This document shows, piece by piece, positions 6,878 to 14,440 of a DNA stretch of 29,562 nucleotides. The position numbers were made by a program, and so were the translations under genes. This DNA comes from a virus. Numbering within the stretch: position 1 is the stretch's first letter; each line of letters starts with the position of its first letter. The notes under the pieces are model-generated. The model saw nothing but the letters and a program-made list of their open reading frames with translations. It had not been told where the DNA came from and did no database searches. Location of the stretch: positions 1 to 29,562 of the IMG/VR virus record IMGVR_UViG_3300013104_000062; one strand, 5' to 3'.

Positions 6878-7353
6878 TAGGCTGACGCTCCTGAGCAACT
6901 AATACCGGCAATCGCCATGAATTCGTAAATTAGCGTACCGTCTGAGTTGGTATGCAAAAGTGAGCCGATGCCGATAGAACCGGAAGCAAGGTTATTCGTC
7001 CCGTCTGCGATCTCTAGAATATTGATTCCCATGCCCGTCGCTCCTGCTGTGCCAAGCTCCGTAGATGCAACGGGGGTTGAGCCGGTCGTGAGGATGTCGC
7101 TGGTTGGGGGATTGAGAGCGGTCACGTTGTACATTGCGCCGCGGCTACCGGGCGCGCCGATGGAAAGGATCACCAGACCCTGAGCGGTAATCTTTGTAAG
7201 CGGGGTCTGCGGAGGCGGAGGATCGATATAACAGGTGAATGTTTCATCTGTGTTGGTGACGCGCACATTCGGACCGCTGATCCGCATGTGCTGCATCTTC
7301 CGCCAGAGTTTTTCCAACTGGCGGGCCTGAGTTGGGCCGAACTTCGCATCCAT
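6877..7353 (-). CDS. Putative tail/virion protein, 158 aa
   Basis: The protein has 158 residues. An N-terminal charged helix (about 1-25, AKFGPTQARQLEKLWRKM) is followed by a Thr/Gly/Pro-rich, beta-prone region with a proline run (DPPPPQTP, about 45-52) and Gly/Ala-rich C-terminal half. The N-terminal helix plus beta-rich body is typical of small trimeric virion or fibre-associated proteins, but no named family is recognised. It starts 2 bases after the tape-measure-like gene and its stop overlaps the next gene's ATG as TAATG, so it belongs to the tail part of the operon. Confidence 0.65.
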   Translation of the reverse strand: MDAKFGPTQARQLEKLWRKMQHMRISGPNVRVTNTDETFTCYIDPPPPQTPLTKITAQGLVILSIGAPGSRGAMYNVTALNPPTSDILTTGSTPVASTELGTAGATGMGINILEIADGTNNLASGSIGIGSLLHTNSDGTLIYEFMAIAGISCSGASA

Positions 7354-7355
7354 AA

Positions 7356-9215
7356 TCAGAAGCCAAAAAGATTGGAGCCGTTGTCGTCGGTTTTGAAGCC
7401 GAGCGCAGAAAGCCCTTCCTTGACGGCGTCGGCGATGACTTTGGGGGTAGGAAGCTTTTTCAATTCGGTAACAAGATCCTGAACGGCCTTCGCTATTTCG
7501 CGTTGCGGATCGCGCTGGCTCACAAGCTGCGCCTCTTCCTGCGCATGTCCAAGCGCTCCGGCCGCGGCGGCGCTTCCGCGTCCGGAAATAGTCTGTAAAT
7601 GTGCGAGATTGCCGGGAAGCGGGCGCGTGTCGTGAATGCCGGCAATAGCCTGGGCCATTAGCAATGGGAGCATGCCAAGCTGGTGGCTGGCGGCAGCGCG
7701 GGCATCGCCGCTCATGGCCGGGTTTTCCATGATCGACAGCAATTCCCTCTGTAGGTCGCGATACTTCTGCGCGGCCTCAAGCTTCTCAATTTCAAGCTTG
7801 GCGGTACGGTCGCCGACTTCGGCCTGGGCGCGCAGAACATCAAGATTTGCCTTGGCAAGCTGCGCCTCTCGCTCCTGGGTCTTTACCCGCTCCTGCTCGT
7901 CGAATTGCTTTTTGGATGCGCCACTTTGCGCGGTGAAATTTTGGTAATCCGCCGCGGCTTCACGCAAGCCCATGAAAATATCCGTTCCGACCTGTCCGGC
8001 TCGGGTGGGGAAAAGGCTAAATGTCGTGTCGCGCAGGTCCTTCTGAATCTGATCGCGCGTCTTGCGGTTAAGATCGGCAAGCGCATCGGCAAGGGACTGC
8101 TTTAACTCTGTGAGATGCGCCTCATATTGCTGGCGCTCTTCGGTAAGTCCCGCCGCCCTGGCGTGGGCCAGCGTGTCTTGAATCCGCTTCTCGCCTGCCT
8201 CCAAGACGGCCTTGCGTTGCTTCTGCTGATCCTCCCGAAGCTTGGTGATTTCTTCCTCTGCCTGTTGATCCTTTCTCAATAAGTCGGCATTAAACGAATC
8301 CGTGGTTTTTTGGAGTTGTTCGTCGTGGACTTTTTGCTGTGTTGCCTGTTTCGTGTTGAGTTCTTCAAGGTGCGACTGAAGGGATTTGGCACGTTCCTCA
8401 AGGCGATGCCGTTCACGCTCTGGATAATATGCGTCGGAAAATTTTGCTTCGCCGTTCGCGATACGGCGCTGCTGGTCTGCCTTTTCTTTCTCGGTCTGTT
8501 CTATCTGCTTGTGGATTGCATTGATTTCACTTTGCCGCTTTTCCAGCTCGGCCTGTAAATCGGGCACCTTGGCCTTAATGAGTGCGTCGTTCAAATCCTC
8601 TTTTTGAGTGCGATGCCGTTCGTCGATCCCTTGGCGTAACTGGGCAATGGTTCGGCTGGGACCTTCGAGATATGTGTTGGCGGTGGCATTCTCGGAGGCG
8701 ATAATAGATTTGGTGAATTCCCTCTGTTGATCATGAAATGCCTTAATGGCCTCGAAGTCATGTTTACGAAATTCAGCCCGTTCCTTGTCCAGTTGCGCCA
8801 ACTCTCGTTGAATCTCGAGCTCACCGCTCATCAGGTCAACGATATTGCGCGTCGCTGAATAGAAGTTGCCCAGCAGCGGTAGGCCCTTGGCGATCTCGTC
8901 GACCATTTGGCCGCCGGTGATTTTCCCTTCATCGAATTTCTCGACCAGTTCTTTAAGCTTCTCTGTCCCTTCCGACAGTTCGCGACCCAGCAGGCCCACG
9001 CCAAACAATGCGCCGCCGCCCTCGGCAGCATGCAAGACGTGGCCGAACGTGCTGGAACGACCGAATAGCTCGTTGGCCTTTTCAAGCTGGCCGTGGATGC
9101 CTTCGCCAAACTCGCGCTCGAATACTTCACGCGCCTCGCGCGCAGCGTATTGGATTGAAGGCGCGTCGGTAGACGCCTTCACGTTAAATGTGAGGTCGTT
9201 GGGTGACTGGCTCAT
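7356..9215 (-). CDS. Tape-measure-like coiled-coil protein
   Basis: This 619-residue protein is dominated by long charged helices (about 130-500) rich in E, K, Q and R with heptad-like patterning. It has a Gly/hydrophobic stretch near 63-80 and a second near 108-130. It is the longest gene downstream of the tail tube and the frameshifted chaperone, the position of the tape measure protein in siphoviruses. Tape measure proteins set tail length at about 1.5 angstrom per residue, which would imply a tail near 93 nm if all residues contribute. Clear transmembrane helices are missing, unlike many tape measures, so a different internal tail or chaperone-like scaffold role is possible. Residues 141-159 match the membrane protein encoded at 1627-1956. 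It lies 2 bases after the preceding tail gene. Confidence 0.65.
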   Translation of the reverse strand: MSQSPNDLTFNVKASTDAPSIQYAAREAREVFEREFGEGIHGQLEKANELFGRSSTFGHVLHAAEGGGALFGVGLLGRELSEGTEKLKELVEKFDEGKITGGQMVDEIAKGLPLLGNFYSATRNIVDLMSGELEIQRELAQLDKERAEFRKHDFEAIKAFHDQQREFTKSIIASENATANTYLEGPSRTIAQLRQGIDERHRTQKEDLNDALIKAKVPDLQAELEKRQSEINAIHKQIEQTEKEKADQQRRIANGEAKFSDAYYPERERHRLEERAKSLQSHLEELNTKQATQQKVHDEQLQKTTDSFNADLLRKDQQAEEEITKLREDQQKQRKAVLEAGEKRIQDTLAHARAAGLTEERQQYEAHLTELKQSLADALADLNRKTRDQIQKDLRDTTFSLFPTRAGQVGTDIFMGLREAAADYQNFTAQSGASKKQFDEQERVKTQEREAQLAKANLDVLRAQAEVGDRTAKLEIEKLEAAQKYRDLQRELLSIMENPAMSGDARAAASHQLGMLPLLMAQAIAGIHDTRPLPGNLAHLQTISGRGSAAAAGALGHAQEEAQLVSQRDPQREIAKAVQDLVTELKKLPTPKVIADAVKEGLSALGFKTDDNGSNLFGF

Positions 9216-9217
9216 GG

Positions 9218-10186
9218 CTAATTGTTCTGGCGCAGAATGTTGATGAAAGGCACTGATCGCAATCGAGTGAATTTGAGAATCGTAACGGTCGGCGTGCTTA
9301 GATCGGCGTCAATCGGCGCGGGTCCGGAAACCGGAAGCGATGCCGCAACCGGCGTCTGTGCGCTGCTTCCATCCCACACATACCAGCGCGAATCGAGCGG
9401 CTTGCCGGTGCCGTCAAGCAAAACATCTTCGTTGGCGAAGTCGCCCTTTTTGGTACAGAACGGGCCGCGCTCCTGCGAACCGCCGGAGCTGTACCAGCCA
9501 TATCGGCCCTTATCGACCACGCGCGGTTGCCATGGGTCCTTGATGTCGGTGCGGACGTTAAGAATCACGTCCATGGCCACATATTTGTCGGTGCTCTTGA
9601 CCGCTGTAGCCAAACCGTACTTCTGGCACCACGCTTGTCCTGGTGTAACGGTCCCGATTCCGGGAATGGTGATCACGTCGCTGTTGACGGCGTTCTCATA
9701 GGTGGTTGCGGCACTTCCGTTATAAAAAGTGGCATACCAGCGGGCGCGGAAAGAGCGATACCCCTTATTGAGCGTCAACTGTGGATCGATCGGCGACTTG
9801 GCGGAATTCTGAATGGTGACGCCGGAAAGGTCCTGCAGCACCGGCTCGTAGTTCTCAACCGGCTCAATCATGAGCTCCATCGGAAGGAGGATGCGATTGA
9901 GCGGAAACGCGACGTTGTTCGAAAGCGTAAAGCTGATGCTGACCAGCCACGCTAACGGGGCAATTGATCGGGCATTGACGTGGGCCACAGTGAGTCCGGC
10001 AAATTCCGGGTCCGGGTGTGGGTCTCCGCGCTGTATCGGCGTCCCGCTGCTGTTGAGGATCTGGTTCTGTGCATCGATCTGGCTTGAAACGCCTACGATG
10101 GTCCATGCCTCGATAGCGGTAATCTGATTACCCTCGATCGCGTAGGATCGGCCGGACCAGTTGCGGGTTACTGATGGCGTACTCAT
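9218..10186 (-). CDS. Putative tail protein, 322 aa
   Basis: This 322-residue protein is beta-rich and has no transmembrane segment. It starts MSTPSVTRNWSGRSYAIEG. A central region with W, Y and N residues (RARWYATFYNGSAATTYENAV) suggests a virion structural domain. It begins 4 bases after the stop of the frameshifted chaperone fusion and ends 2 bases before the tape-measure-like gene. This is an unusual insertion between two genes that are normally adjacent in siphoviruses. A second tail tube-like protein, a distal tail protein or a baseplate component are all compatible. No family could be named. Confidence 0.65.
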   Translation of the reverse strand: MSTPSVTRNWSGRSYAIEGNQITAIEAWTIVGVSSQIDAQNQILNSSGTPIQRGDPHPDPEFAGLTVAHVNARSIAPLAWLVSISFTLSNNVAFPLNRILLPMELMIEPVENYEPVLQDLSGVTIQNSAKSPIDPQLTLNKGYRSFRARWYATFYNGSAATTYENAVNSDVITIPGIGTVTPGQAWCQKYGLATAVKSTDKYVAMDVILNVRTDIKDPWQPRVVDKGRYGWYSSGGSQERGPFCTKKGDFANEDVLLDGTGKPLDSRWYVWDGSSAQTPVAASLPVSGPAPIDADLSTPTVTILKFTRLRSVPFINILRQNN

Positions 10187-10190
10187 GGCT

Positions 10191-10879
10191 TTATGTGGGT
10201 TTCATCCACCGCGCTATTTCCTTGCGGAAAAAGCGAACGGCCTGATTGAAGCTGGCGGATTGATTTAGCGCGCCGCCGGCGATGGGCGGAAGTCCGTTTT
10301 CCAGCATGTCCGCGAATTGCAAAAACTCGACGATCGCACTCGGGAGTGACTGTTTTGGACAGGCATAAAGCGAGCGTTCGCCGTCCTGGCAGTGCTTGCA
10401 GCCTATTCCTTCACATTCGGGGCAATTGACGACTGTGGGGCTTGTCCTGCAATCGGTTTCGCATTTGCCTCGGCAGCCGGTGCAGATTCGCCCTGCCCTG
10501 AGTCCGGCTGCGATTCGGAGAAAAAACGATCTTCCTCACCGATAAGAATGGTCTTGAGCTGGCCCCACGCCAGTTGTGCCAATTCGCGGCTACTCAAGAA
10601 TTCGCCGAACCTTTTGATCTGTTTGAATTCGATCTGCTGGCCACGATAGACGACGTTTTTGCAGCCGACTACGCCGATGCGAATGGCCTCTTCGATCAGG
10701 TCTGTTGCTTTGTCGGCGTCCTTCTCGGCCGCTGCCTCGTCCAGAAGCTTGCGCAGCCTTCGGTATTCGATGTCGTTAAGGAATCGGACGAAAAAGGTTG
10801 GCCGACTTTCGATCGGCTTGCCCAAATCGTGTTTGAGGTAAAACGGCTCGGTTTCGTTGGGGTCGGCGTTGATCGGCAT
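10191..10879 (-). CDS. Tail assembly chaperone, -1 frameshift fusion (gpGT-like), 229 aa
   Basis: A long product is predicted by a -1 ribosomal frameshift at T TTT TTC (10520-10526). Residues 1-120 come from the zero frame. Residues 121-229 come from the -1 frame, which stays open from the slip site to a TAA at 10191-10193, just 4 bases before the next gene's ATG. The extension has nine cysteines (fusion residues 133, 136, 140, 144, 153, 156, 161, 164, 174) in pairs such as CTGC and CPECEGIGCKHC, like a DnaJ-type or zinc-ribbon metal site. A helical tail ends EIARWMKP. In lambda the homologous gpG/gpGT pair is made the same way; gpGT binds tape measure and tail tube proteins during tail assembly and is absent from the virion. 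The -1 frame has no start codon or ribosome site of its own. Confidence 0.8.
10403..10879 (-). CDS. Tail assembly chaperone, short form (gpG-like), 158 aa
   Basis: This is the zero-frame product from ATG 10879 to TAG 10403, 158 residues. Residues 1-118 form a charged helical domain (FVRFLNDIEYRRLRKLLDEA) as in siphovirus tail assembly chaperones. Residues 121-158 are a low-complexity Ser/Ala/Pro/Gln tail, which is what read-through without frameshifting would give. It lies between the tail tube gene, behind a strong terminator, and the tape-measure region, the standard place for gpG. In lambda most ribosomes make this short form and a few per cent make the fusion. Confidence 0.8.
   Translation of the reverse strand: MPINADPNETEPFYLKHDLGKPIESRPTFFVRFLNDIEYRRLRKLLDEAAAEKDADKATDLIEEAIRIGVVGCKNVVYRGQQIEFKQIKRFGEFLSSRELAQLAWGQLKTILIGEEDRFFSESQPDSGQGESAPAAEANAKPIAGQAPQSSIAPNVKE
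10520..10526 (-). promoter_or_regulatory. -1 ribosomal frameshift slippery heptamer T TTT TTC
   Basis: On the minus strand the bases are T TTT TTC, in the X XXY YYZ phase of the zero frame: codons 119 and 120 are TTT and TTC, both Phe. After a one-base slip the -1 frame is open for 109 codons. This heptamer type is a recognised -1 slip site. A downstream RNA structure was not folded. Confidence 0.8.
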
Positions 10880-10901
10880 GGGAAGTCCTTCAGCATGGGA
10901 T

Positions 10902-10940
10902 AAAAAAGGTCCCGGCAGCGCCCATGCACGCCACCGGGAC
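10902..10940 (-). terminator. Intrinsic terminator after the tail tube gene
   Basis: On the minus strand a 12-bp stem (arms at 10929-10940 and 10909-10920, ten Watson-Crick and two G-U pairs) closes an 8-base loop. A C and then six T residues follow (10902-10907). It sits 18 bases after the tail tube stop and just before the chaperone gene. This would let the abundant tail tube be made in excess over the catalytic-level chaperone and tape measure. Confidence 0.8.
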
Positions 10941-10957
10941 GCACAACACTTTCGCGT

Positions 10958-11914
10958 TTATGCCTGGGTGATGGTGAATTCGTCCTGCCCGGCGCTGCTA
11001 TTGCGGTTGCATTGAAGCTCAAGCCCGTCCACCAGCATGCGGTTGCGGTCTTGTTCGTTCGGATCGCGCACGAGTTGCACGGCGGGCGCGGCAAACGTGA
11101 AATTGTTATTCGAGGCCGCGCCGACTTTGACGGAGAAAGCGCCTTGGGTAGTAGCCAAGTAATCGGCAAACCAATTCACAGTGGCCAGCGAAAGGGCCTC
11201 GGGCGCAAGGCGCAGCATCGGCTGGCGCTCCGTGATGTATGCAGCGCGGAAGCCAGTCGCCACGCCATTGGTATCCACCGCGTTGGTATCTTCGCGCAGG
11301 ATCACACTGTTGCCGGCGTCAATGTTGATATCGGGGAAGTGCAAGCCAGTCTGGCTAAAGAGCGTGAAGTTCGACGTACCGGCCCGTGGCGCCACAACGC
11401 TGAAGTAGGTCGGCGTCGGGTCGCTGGCGTCTGCCGGCGGCTGCTGCACTCCGGTAAACGTCCATCGCACTCGCACCTTTTGGCCGCGACGGATGGCAAG
11501 GCTAAACGTACCCATGCAGCCCGACAGCGTTTTCTGCCGGCCGTCAATCCACTCAACAATCGTGAGTGTGGTCGTCGCCCCGTCGACCGGGGCCCAAATT
11601 CCGCCGGTGTTGGTGTAACCACAGCCGGACAAAAGGACCGTCCACGGTGCGTTGCCCGATGCACCGTTGCCCACAAGCTCTGTCTCAAACGTGGCGGTTC
11701 CCGATCGTGCGCCGATGGCCTGGGTAACAGGCGACAGCCCGCCGAACGGTTCGCGGCGTACCGGCTCGGTGGAATTTTTGATAATTGGAATCTCGCCAAA
11801 TGCCGGCATGGTTGCATTGCTGGCGTTGACGGTTGCCGGCGTGCCGGTGGTCGTCTCGGCGGCTACGCCGATGAATCGCTTGCGTGTAAGTTTTGGGGGT
11901 GAATCAAGAGCCAT
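10958..11914 (-). CDS. Major tail tube protein
   Basis: This 318-residue protein has the features of a siphovirus tail tube subunit. The N-terminus is KLTRKRFIGVAAETTTGTPATV, the middle is beta-rich with repeated TATFETELVGNG/RVRWTFTGV-type strands, and the C-terminal region is FTITQA. Tail tube monomers stack into hexameric rings around the tape measure. A good Shine-Dalgarno (AGGAG) lies 10 bases before ATG 11914. The gene is preceded by a tail-terminator-like gene and followed by a strong terminator and the tail chaperone, the canonical order terminator, tube, chaperone, tape measure. Internal Cys (GCGYTN, GCMGTF) are present. Confidence 0.8.
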   Translation of the reverse strand: MALDSPPKLTRKRFIGVAAETTTGTPATVNASNATMPAFGEIPIIKNSTEPVRREPFGGLSPVTQAIGARSGTATFETELVGNGASGNAPWTVLLSGCGYTNTGGIWAPVDGATTTLTIVEWIDGRQKTLSGCMGTFSLAIRRGQKVRVRWTFTGVQQPPADASDPTPTYFSVVAPRAGTSNFTLFSQTGLHFPDINIDAGNSVILREDTNAVDTNGVATGFRAAYITERQPMLRLAPEALSLATVNWFADYLATTQGAFSVKVGAASNNNFTFAAPAVQLVRDPNEQDRNRMLVDGLELQCNRNSSAGQDEFTITQA

Positions 11915-11926
11915 AGCGGCACACTC

Positions 11927-12403
11927 CTAGCGGTTGTAAGGATCCTCGTACAAAGTTCGGTAGGTAACGGTGGCGAAGATGATGACGCCTTGAACGTCGT
12001 TGGCATCAGCAAACGTAAGGGGGTCGTGCAGTTCGGTGTTTTGAGCAGTTCCGCCGCGGTATGGATCGGCAACGATTGCCTTTTCCACGTCGGCGCGGAT
12101 CACATTGGCCCATGTCTCGAAACGCGTCTTTTTGAATGCTTCGGGGTCCTTCAGGATGTAGACCATAAAGCCGTAGGTCCGGCGCCACTCTTTATGATCT
12201 GAGGGGGTTTCATCGTCGGTGCATTCAACGTCGTCGCCGACGTGAATCACGCACTGCATATCCACGGGCGAAGTCTGGCCCGACATGTCGGGGAAGCCGA
12301 CGGGGCTGAGAGTCACCTGGAAATTGTTGGCGACGGTCACGCCCTGCAAGGTCTGCAAAACGTTCGCGTCCACCTGTTCTGAATATGGTGGCGTGAAGCT
12401 CAT
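11927..12403 (-). CDS. Tail terminator-like / minor tail protein
   Basis: This 158-residue protein reads VDANVLQTLQGVTVANNFQVTLSP, then VQGVIIFATVTYRTLYEDP at the C-terminus. The alpha-beta pattern, a start helix then strands and a final long strand, is that of tail terminator or tail-to-head joining proteins (gpU-like). Those proteins cap the tail tube and connect it to the head. Position supports this: it lies directly before the tail tube gene and directly after a gpZ-like gene, which it overlaps by ATGA. Sequence similarity alone is not enough to name it. Confidence 0.65.
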   Translation of the reverse strand: MSFTPPYSEQVDANVLQTLQGVTVANNFQVTLSPVGFPDMSGQTSPVDMQCVIHVGDDVECTDDETPSDHKEWRRTYGFMVYILKDPEAFKKTRFETWANVIRADVEKAIVADPYRGGTAQNTELHDPLTFADANDVQGVIIFATVTYRTLYEDPYNR

Positions 12404-13065
12404 GGATTTTGGGAAAGGTCGGGGGACGTATCGGCCGGCTGGCCCTTAGTGAAGCGATCAACCTGGCTCTGCGCCTGCTTGGCCATGTAGGCGGCGGCGT
12501 CAAATCGGATGCGCTGCAGTACGTCGGGAATAGAAACCAGCTTGTGAATCGACGGCCCGAATTGCTCTCTAATGGCCAGCCTGCCGGCGAAGCCTGCGGG
12601 GGTAAGCTTCAATGCGGGACGGCCATGCTTATTGAGTCTGCTGGCGTTGGGTCCTTTGGTCGGAAGATGCCGCGCGCGCAGGAAAATACCTTCGTGGTCG
12701 CCGCTGCCGACGTTGGCCATGAATCCGTGGCGCAGGACTACAGGCGGCAGCAACTTGCTGACCCGCACTGAGACACCGCCGCGCTTCAGCACTCGCGCCT
12801 TGAATGCTGCCAGCGGGATTGCCCGCTTTTTGACGATGACCTTGCCGACAGGCGGATCGCCTTGGGGGCTGACCTGGGTAACGACCCGATCAACCCATTT
12901 CTTGTTGATATTGACCTGACCGCGCACCTCGCGGCGAATCAGCTTCACAAGCTGCGCAGTCGTCCGCTTGACGATCTGGTAGCTTGCGCGGCGGAGCTGG
13001 CCAGCGCTGAGGCGCTCGGCAAGCTTCTGGCGCTGATCTTCCGGCAATATCAGTTCGATGGGCAT
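12400..13065 (-). CDS. Minor tail protein Z-like / head-tail component
   Basis: This basic protein has 221 residues. The N-terminal half is helical and Arg/Lys-rich (ASYQIVKRTTAQLVKLIRREV), followed by VRVSKLLPPVVLRHGFMANVGSGDHEGIFLR and a C-terminal helix. This fits prophage minor tail protein Z (PF06763-like), where a helical start leads to KRIPLAAFKARQ-like strands, a central H-G-F segment and a REQFGPS motif (here REQFGPSIHKLVSIPDV). gpZ acts in tail completion and head joining. The start overlaps the upstream stop as TAATG and the stop overlaps the downstream start as ATGA. Confidence 0.75.
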   Translation of the reverse strand: MPIELILPEDQRQKLAERLSAGQLRRASYQIVKRTTAQLVKLIRREVRGQVNINKKWVDRVVTQVSPQGDPPVGKVIVKKRAIPLAAFKARVLKRGGVSVRVSKLLPPVVLRHGFMANVGSGDHEGIFLRARHLPTKGPNASRLNKHGRPALKLTPAGFAGRLAIREQFGPSIHKLVSIPDVLQRIRFDAAAYMAKQAQSQVDRFTKGQPADTSPDLSQNP

Positions 13066-13568
13066 TACTGAGGCAGTTCGTTGACGGTGACGGAAGCAAA
13101 CAGGCCCTGCGCTAGCGTTCCACCGCCGGCTGTCGCGGTAACAACGACCTCAAGCACATCGCCGGATGCGACTGCGGTTGTGGTAACGGCTCCGGAAACC
13201 AATTGCCGGGCGGTCTGTGTGTTGTTGAGAGTGATGACGGCTGAGAGAACCGTCGTGCCGTTCTTTCGCAAGTCCACGGTACACGTTGCGGCCCCGACGT
13301 TGGGCACGACAGCGCCGGCACGGAACGCGATAATCGTTCCGCTGGTTCCGTAGACGGTGAATATGACCTTAGTGTCAGCGGCGGCTGTGGTGCTGCTGCT
13401 GCCCTGGGTATAAACCGCACGGTGCTGGTGCATGACTTTGCTTGCGTCGATGGCTGCCGCTGCCGGTATTTGGCTGTTACCTACACTGGCGGCCGGAATG
13501 ACCATGTTCTGTGCGTAGAGCGTTCCGGAAATGACAACATCTGTCGGAATGTTTAGGGGCGTACCCAT
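13065..13568 (-). CDS. Beta-rich virion protein, possible decoration or fibre protein
   Basis: This 167-residue protein has a short N-terminal motif (TDVVISGTLYAQNMVIPAASVGNSQI, about 9-34) resembling the linker of fibre or capsid-binding proteins. A beta-sandwich-like body of alternating Thr/Val/Ala strands (about 50-167) follows. Similar modules bind capsids or form short trimeric spikes on phage heads. A head-surface decoration role is inferred from its place between head-tail joining and gpZ-like genes. No catalytic motif is seen. It is separated by 18 bases from the upstream gene, with a GAGGAT ribosome site, and overlaps the next gene's ATG as TAATG. Confidence 0.65.
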   Translation of the reverse strand: MGTPLNIPTDVVISGTLYAQNMVIPAASVGNSQIPAAAAIDASKVMHQHRAVYTQGSSSTTAAADTKVIFTVYGTSGTIIAFRAGAVVPNVGAATCTVDLRKNGTTVLSAVITLNNTQTARQLVSGAVTTTAVASGDVLEVVVTATAGGGTLAQGLFASVTVNELPQ

Positions 13569-13586
13569 GCTGATCCTCGAAAGGGT

Positions 13587-13931
13587 TTAGCGGCAGCGAA
13601 CGAGCCAGCCGGTCGCGTCCTGCTGAACGATTGAAACGAGCGTGTGAATCGACGGCTGGCCGCCCTCGATCGTCGGGAAAGAAAACTTGTCGCCCGATTT
13701 GGTCGGCTCGGACGGGAAACTGCTGGCGGGGATCCAAAATTCAAAAAAGGGAATGAAAGTCTCTTTGACCTTGTTGGCGCCGGCGACGGTTTCAGGCGAA
13801 ACGCGTTTGATGACGGCGGTAAATGGATATTGCCGACCGTCGGCGCGCGTGGCGGTCACTGATTCGCTAAAGATGCCCGATGACATAAAAGCGGTATGCA
13901 TCGACGCGATTTGGTCGAACGGAATGCTCAT
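13587..13931 (-). CDS. Head-tail joining protein (gpFII-like)
   Basis: This 114-residue beta-rich protein begins MSIPFDQIASMHTAFMSSGIFSES and continues with A-D-G-R-Q-Y-P-F-T-A-V and ends WLVRCR. Small phage proteins that start with a helix containing an F-G-E/S-x-x-T/V pattern and continue with a small barrel are head-tail joining proteins or connector-assembly factors (lambda gpFII class). It lies between the glycosyltransferase genes and the gpZ-like gene. An ATGA overlap couples it to the last glycosyltransferase gene, so those genes must be translated in the head-tail operon. Confidence 0.65.
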   Translation of the reverse strand: MSIPFDQIASMHTAFMSSGIFSESVTATRADGRQYPFTAVIKRVSPETVAGANKVKETFIPFFEFWIPASSFPSEPTKSGDKFSFPTIEGGQPSIHTLVSIVQQDATGWLVRCR

Positions 13932-14440
13932 GCCAAAACTCGCTTTACTTCAATGCCCCTGGCGTCGATGAGGCGAATAAGGCGGCTGTAAATTTCGCGC
14001 TCAAGCTTCCATCGCTCGGGGCTGCGATTGCCGGCCTGATTCCATCCGTCAAAGTCATTCGTGCCGGTCCAGTCACAACCGAATATCTCGATCTGCTTCG
14101 CGCCGGCGTGCGCCGCATACACAATCGCGGCGGTAAACGTGAACATGGTCCATGAACAAGAGGCAGGGTCGAGGTACGAAAATAGCTGCTCAAACTCCGT
14201 CACCTTGCCCGGCCATTCGCGTCCCTTGTCGCGCAGGTAAGCGTTGGTGTTGGCGGCAGTGAAAAGCTCCGGCTTGCCAATCACGTCAGGGCGCTGGTCG
14301 GTGAGCATGGGAATGTCGCCAGCGGCCCAAACGTCGGCGCTTCGGAAACCGATCGCCCGATTGACGGCGATGGTTAAATCGGCCGGGCTGGGCACTGCGG
14401 TTCGCAAGCTCGGACCTGGGCAAAGGATTTGGGCTCTCAT
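13928..14440 (-). CDS. Glycosyltransferase-like protein (DUF115/sialyltransferase-like fold)
   Basis: This 170-residue protein begins ILCPGPSL (residues 5-12) and goes on with AVNRAIGFRSADVWAAGDIPML. The GxGPSL...VNR...D-x-x...D arrangement is typical of the nucleotide-sugar domain of DUF115/MptE-like and sialyltransferase (GT42-like) enzymes. The second half has IFGCDWTGTND and a terminal helix. It is short for the family, so it may be a minimal catalytic domain. It is the third of three consecutive glycosyltransferase-like genes joined by ATGA overlaps inside the head operon. The acceptor is unknown; virion protein or cell-surface glycan are possible. Confidence 0.65.
   Translation of the reverse strand: MRAQILCPGPSLRTAVPSPADLTIAVNRAIGFRSADVWAAGDIPMLTDQRPDVIGKPELFTAANTNAYLRDKGREWPGKVTEFEQLFSYLDPASCSWTMFTFTAAIVYAAHAGAKQIEIFGCDWTGTNDFDGWNQAGNRSPERWKLEREIYSRLIRLIDARGIEVKRVLA

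Noticed and set aside
11012-11902. 296-codon plus-strand frame
   Set aside because: It is antisense to the tail tube gene, which has a good start, Shine-Dalgarno, terminator and operon context.
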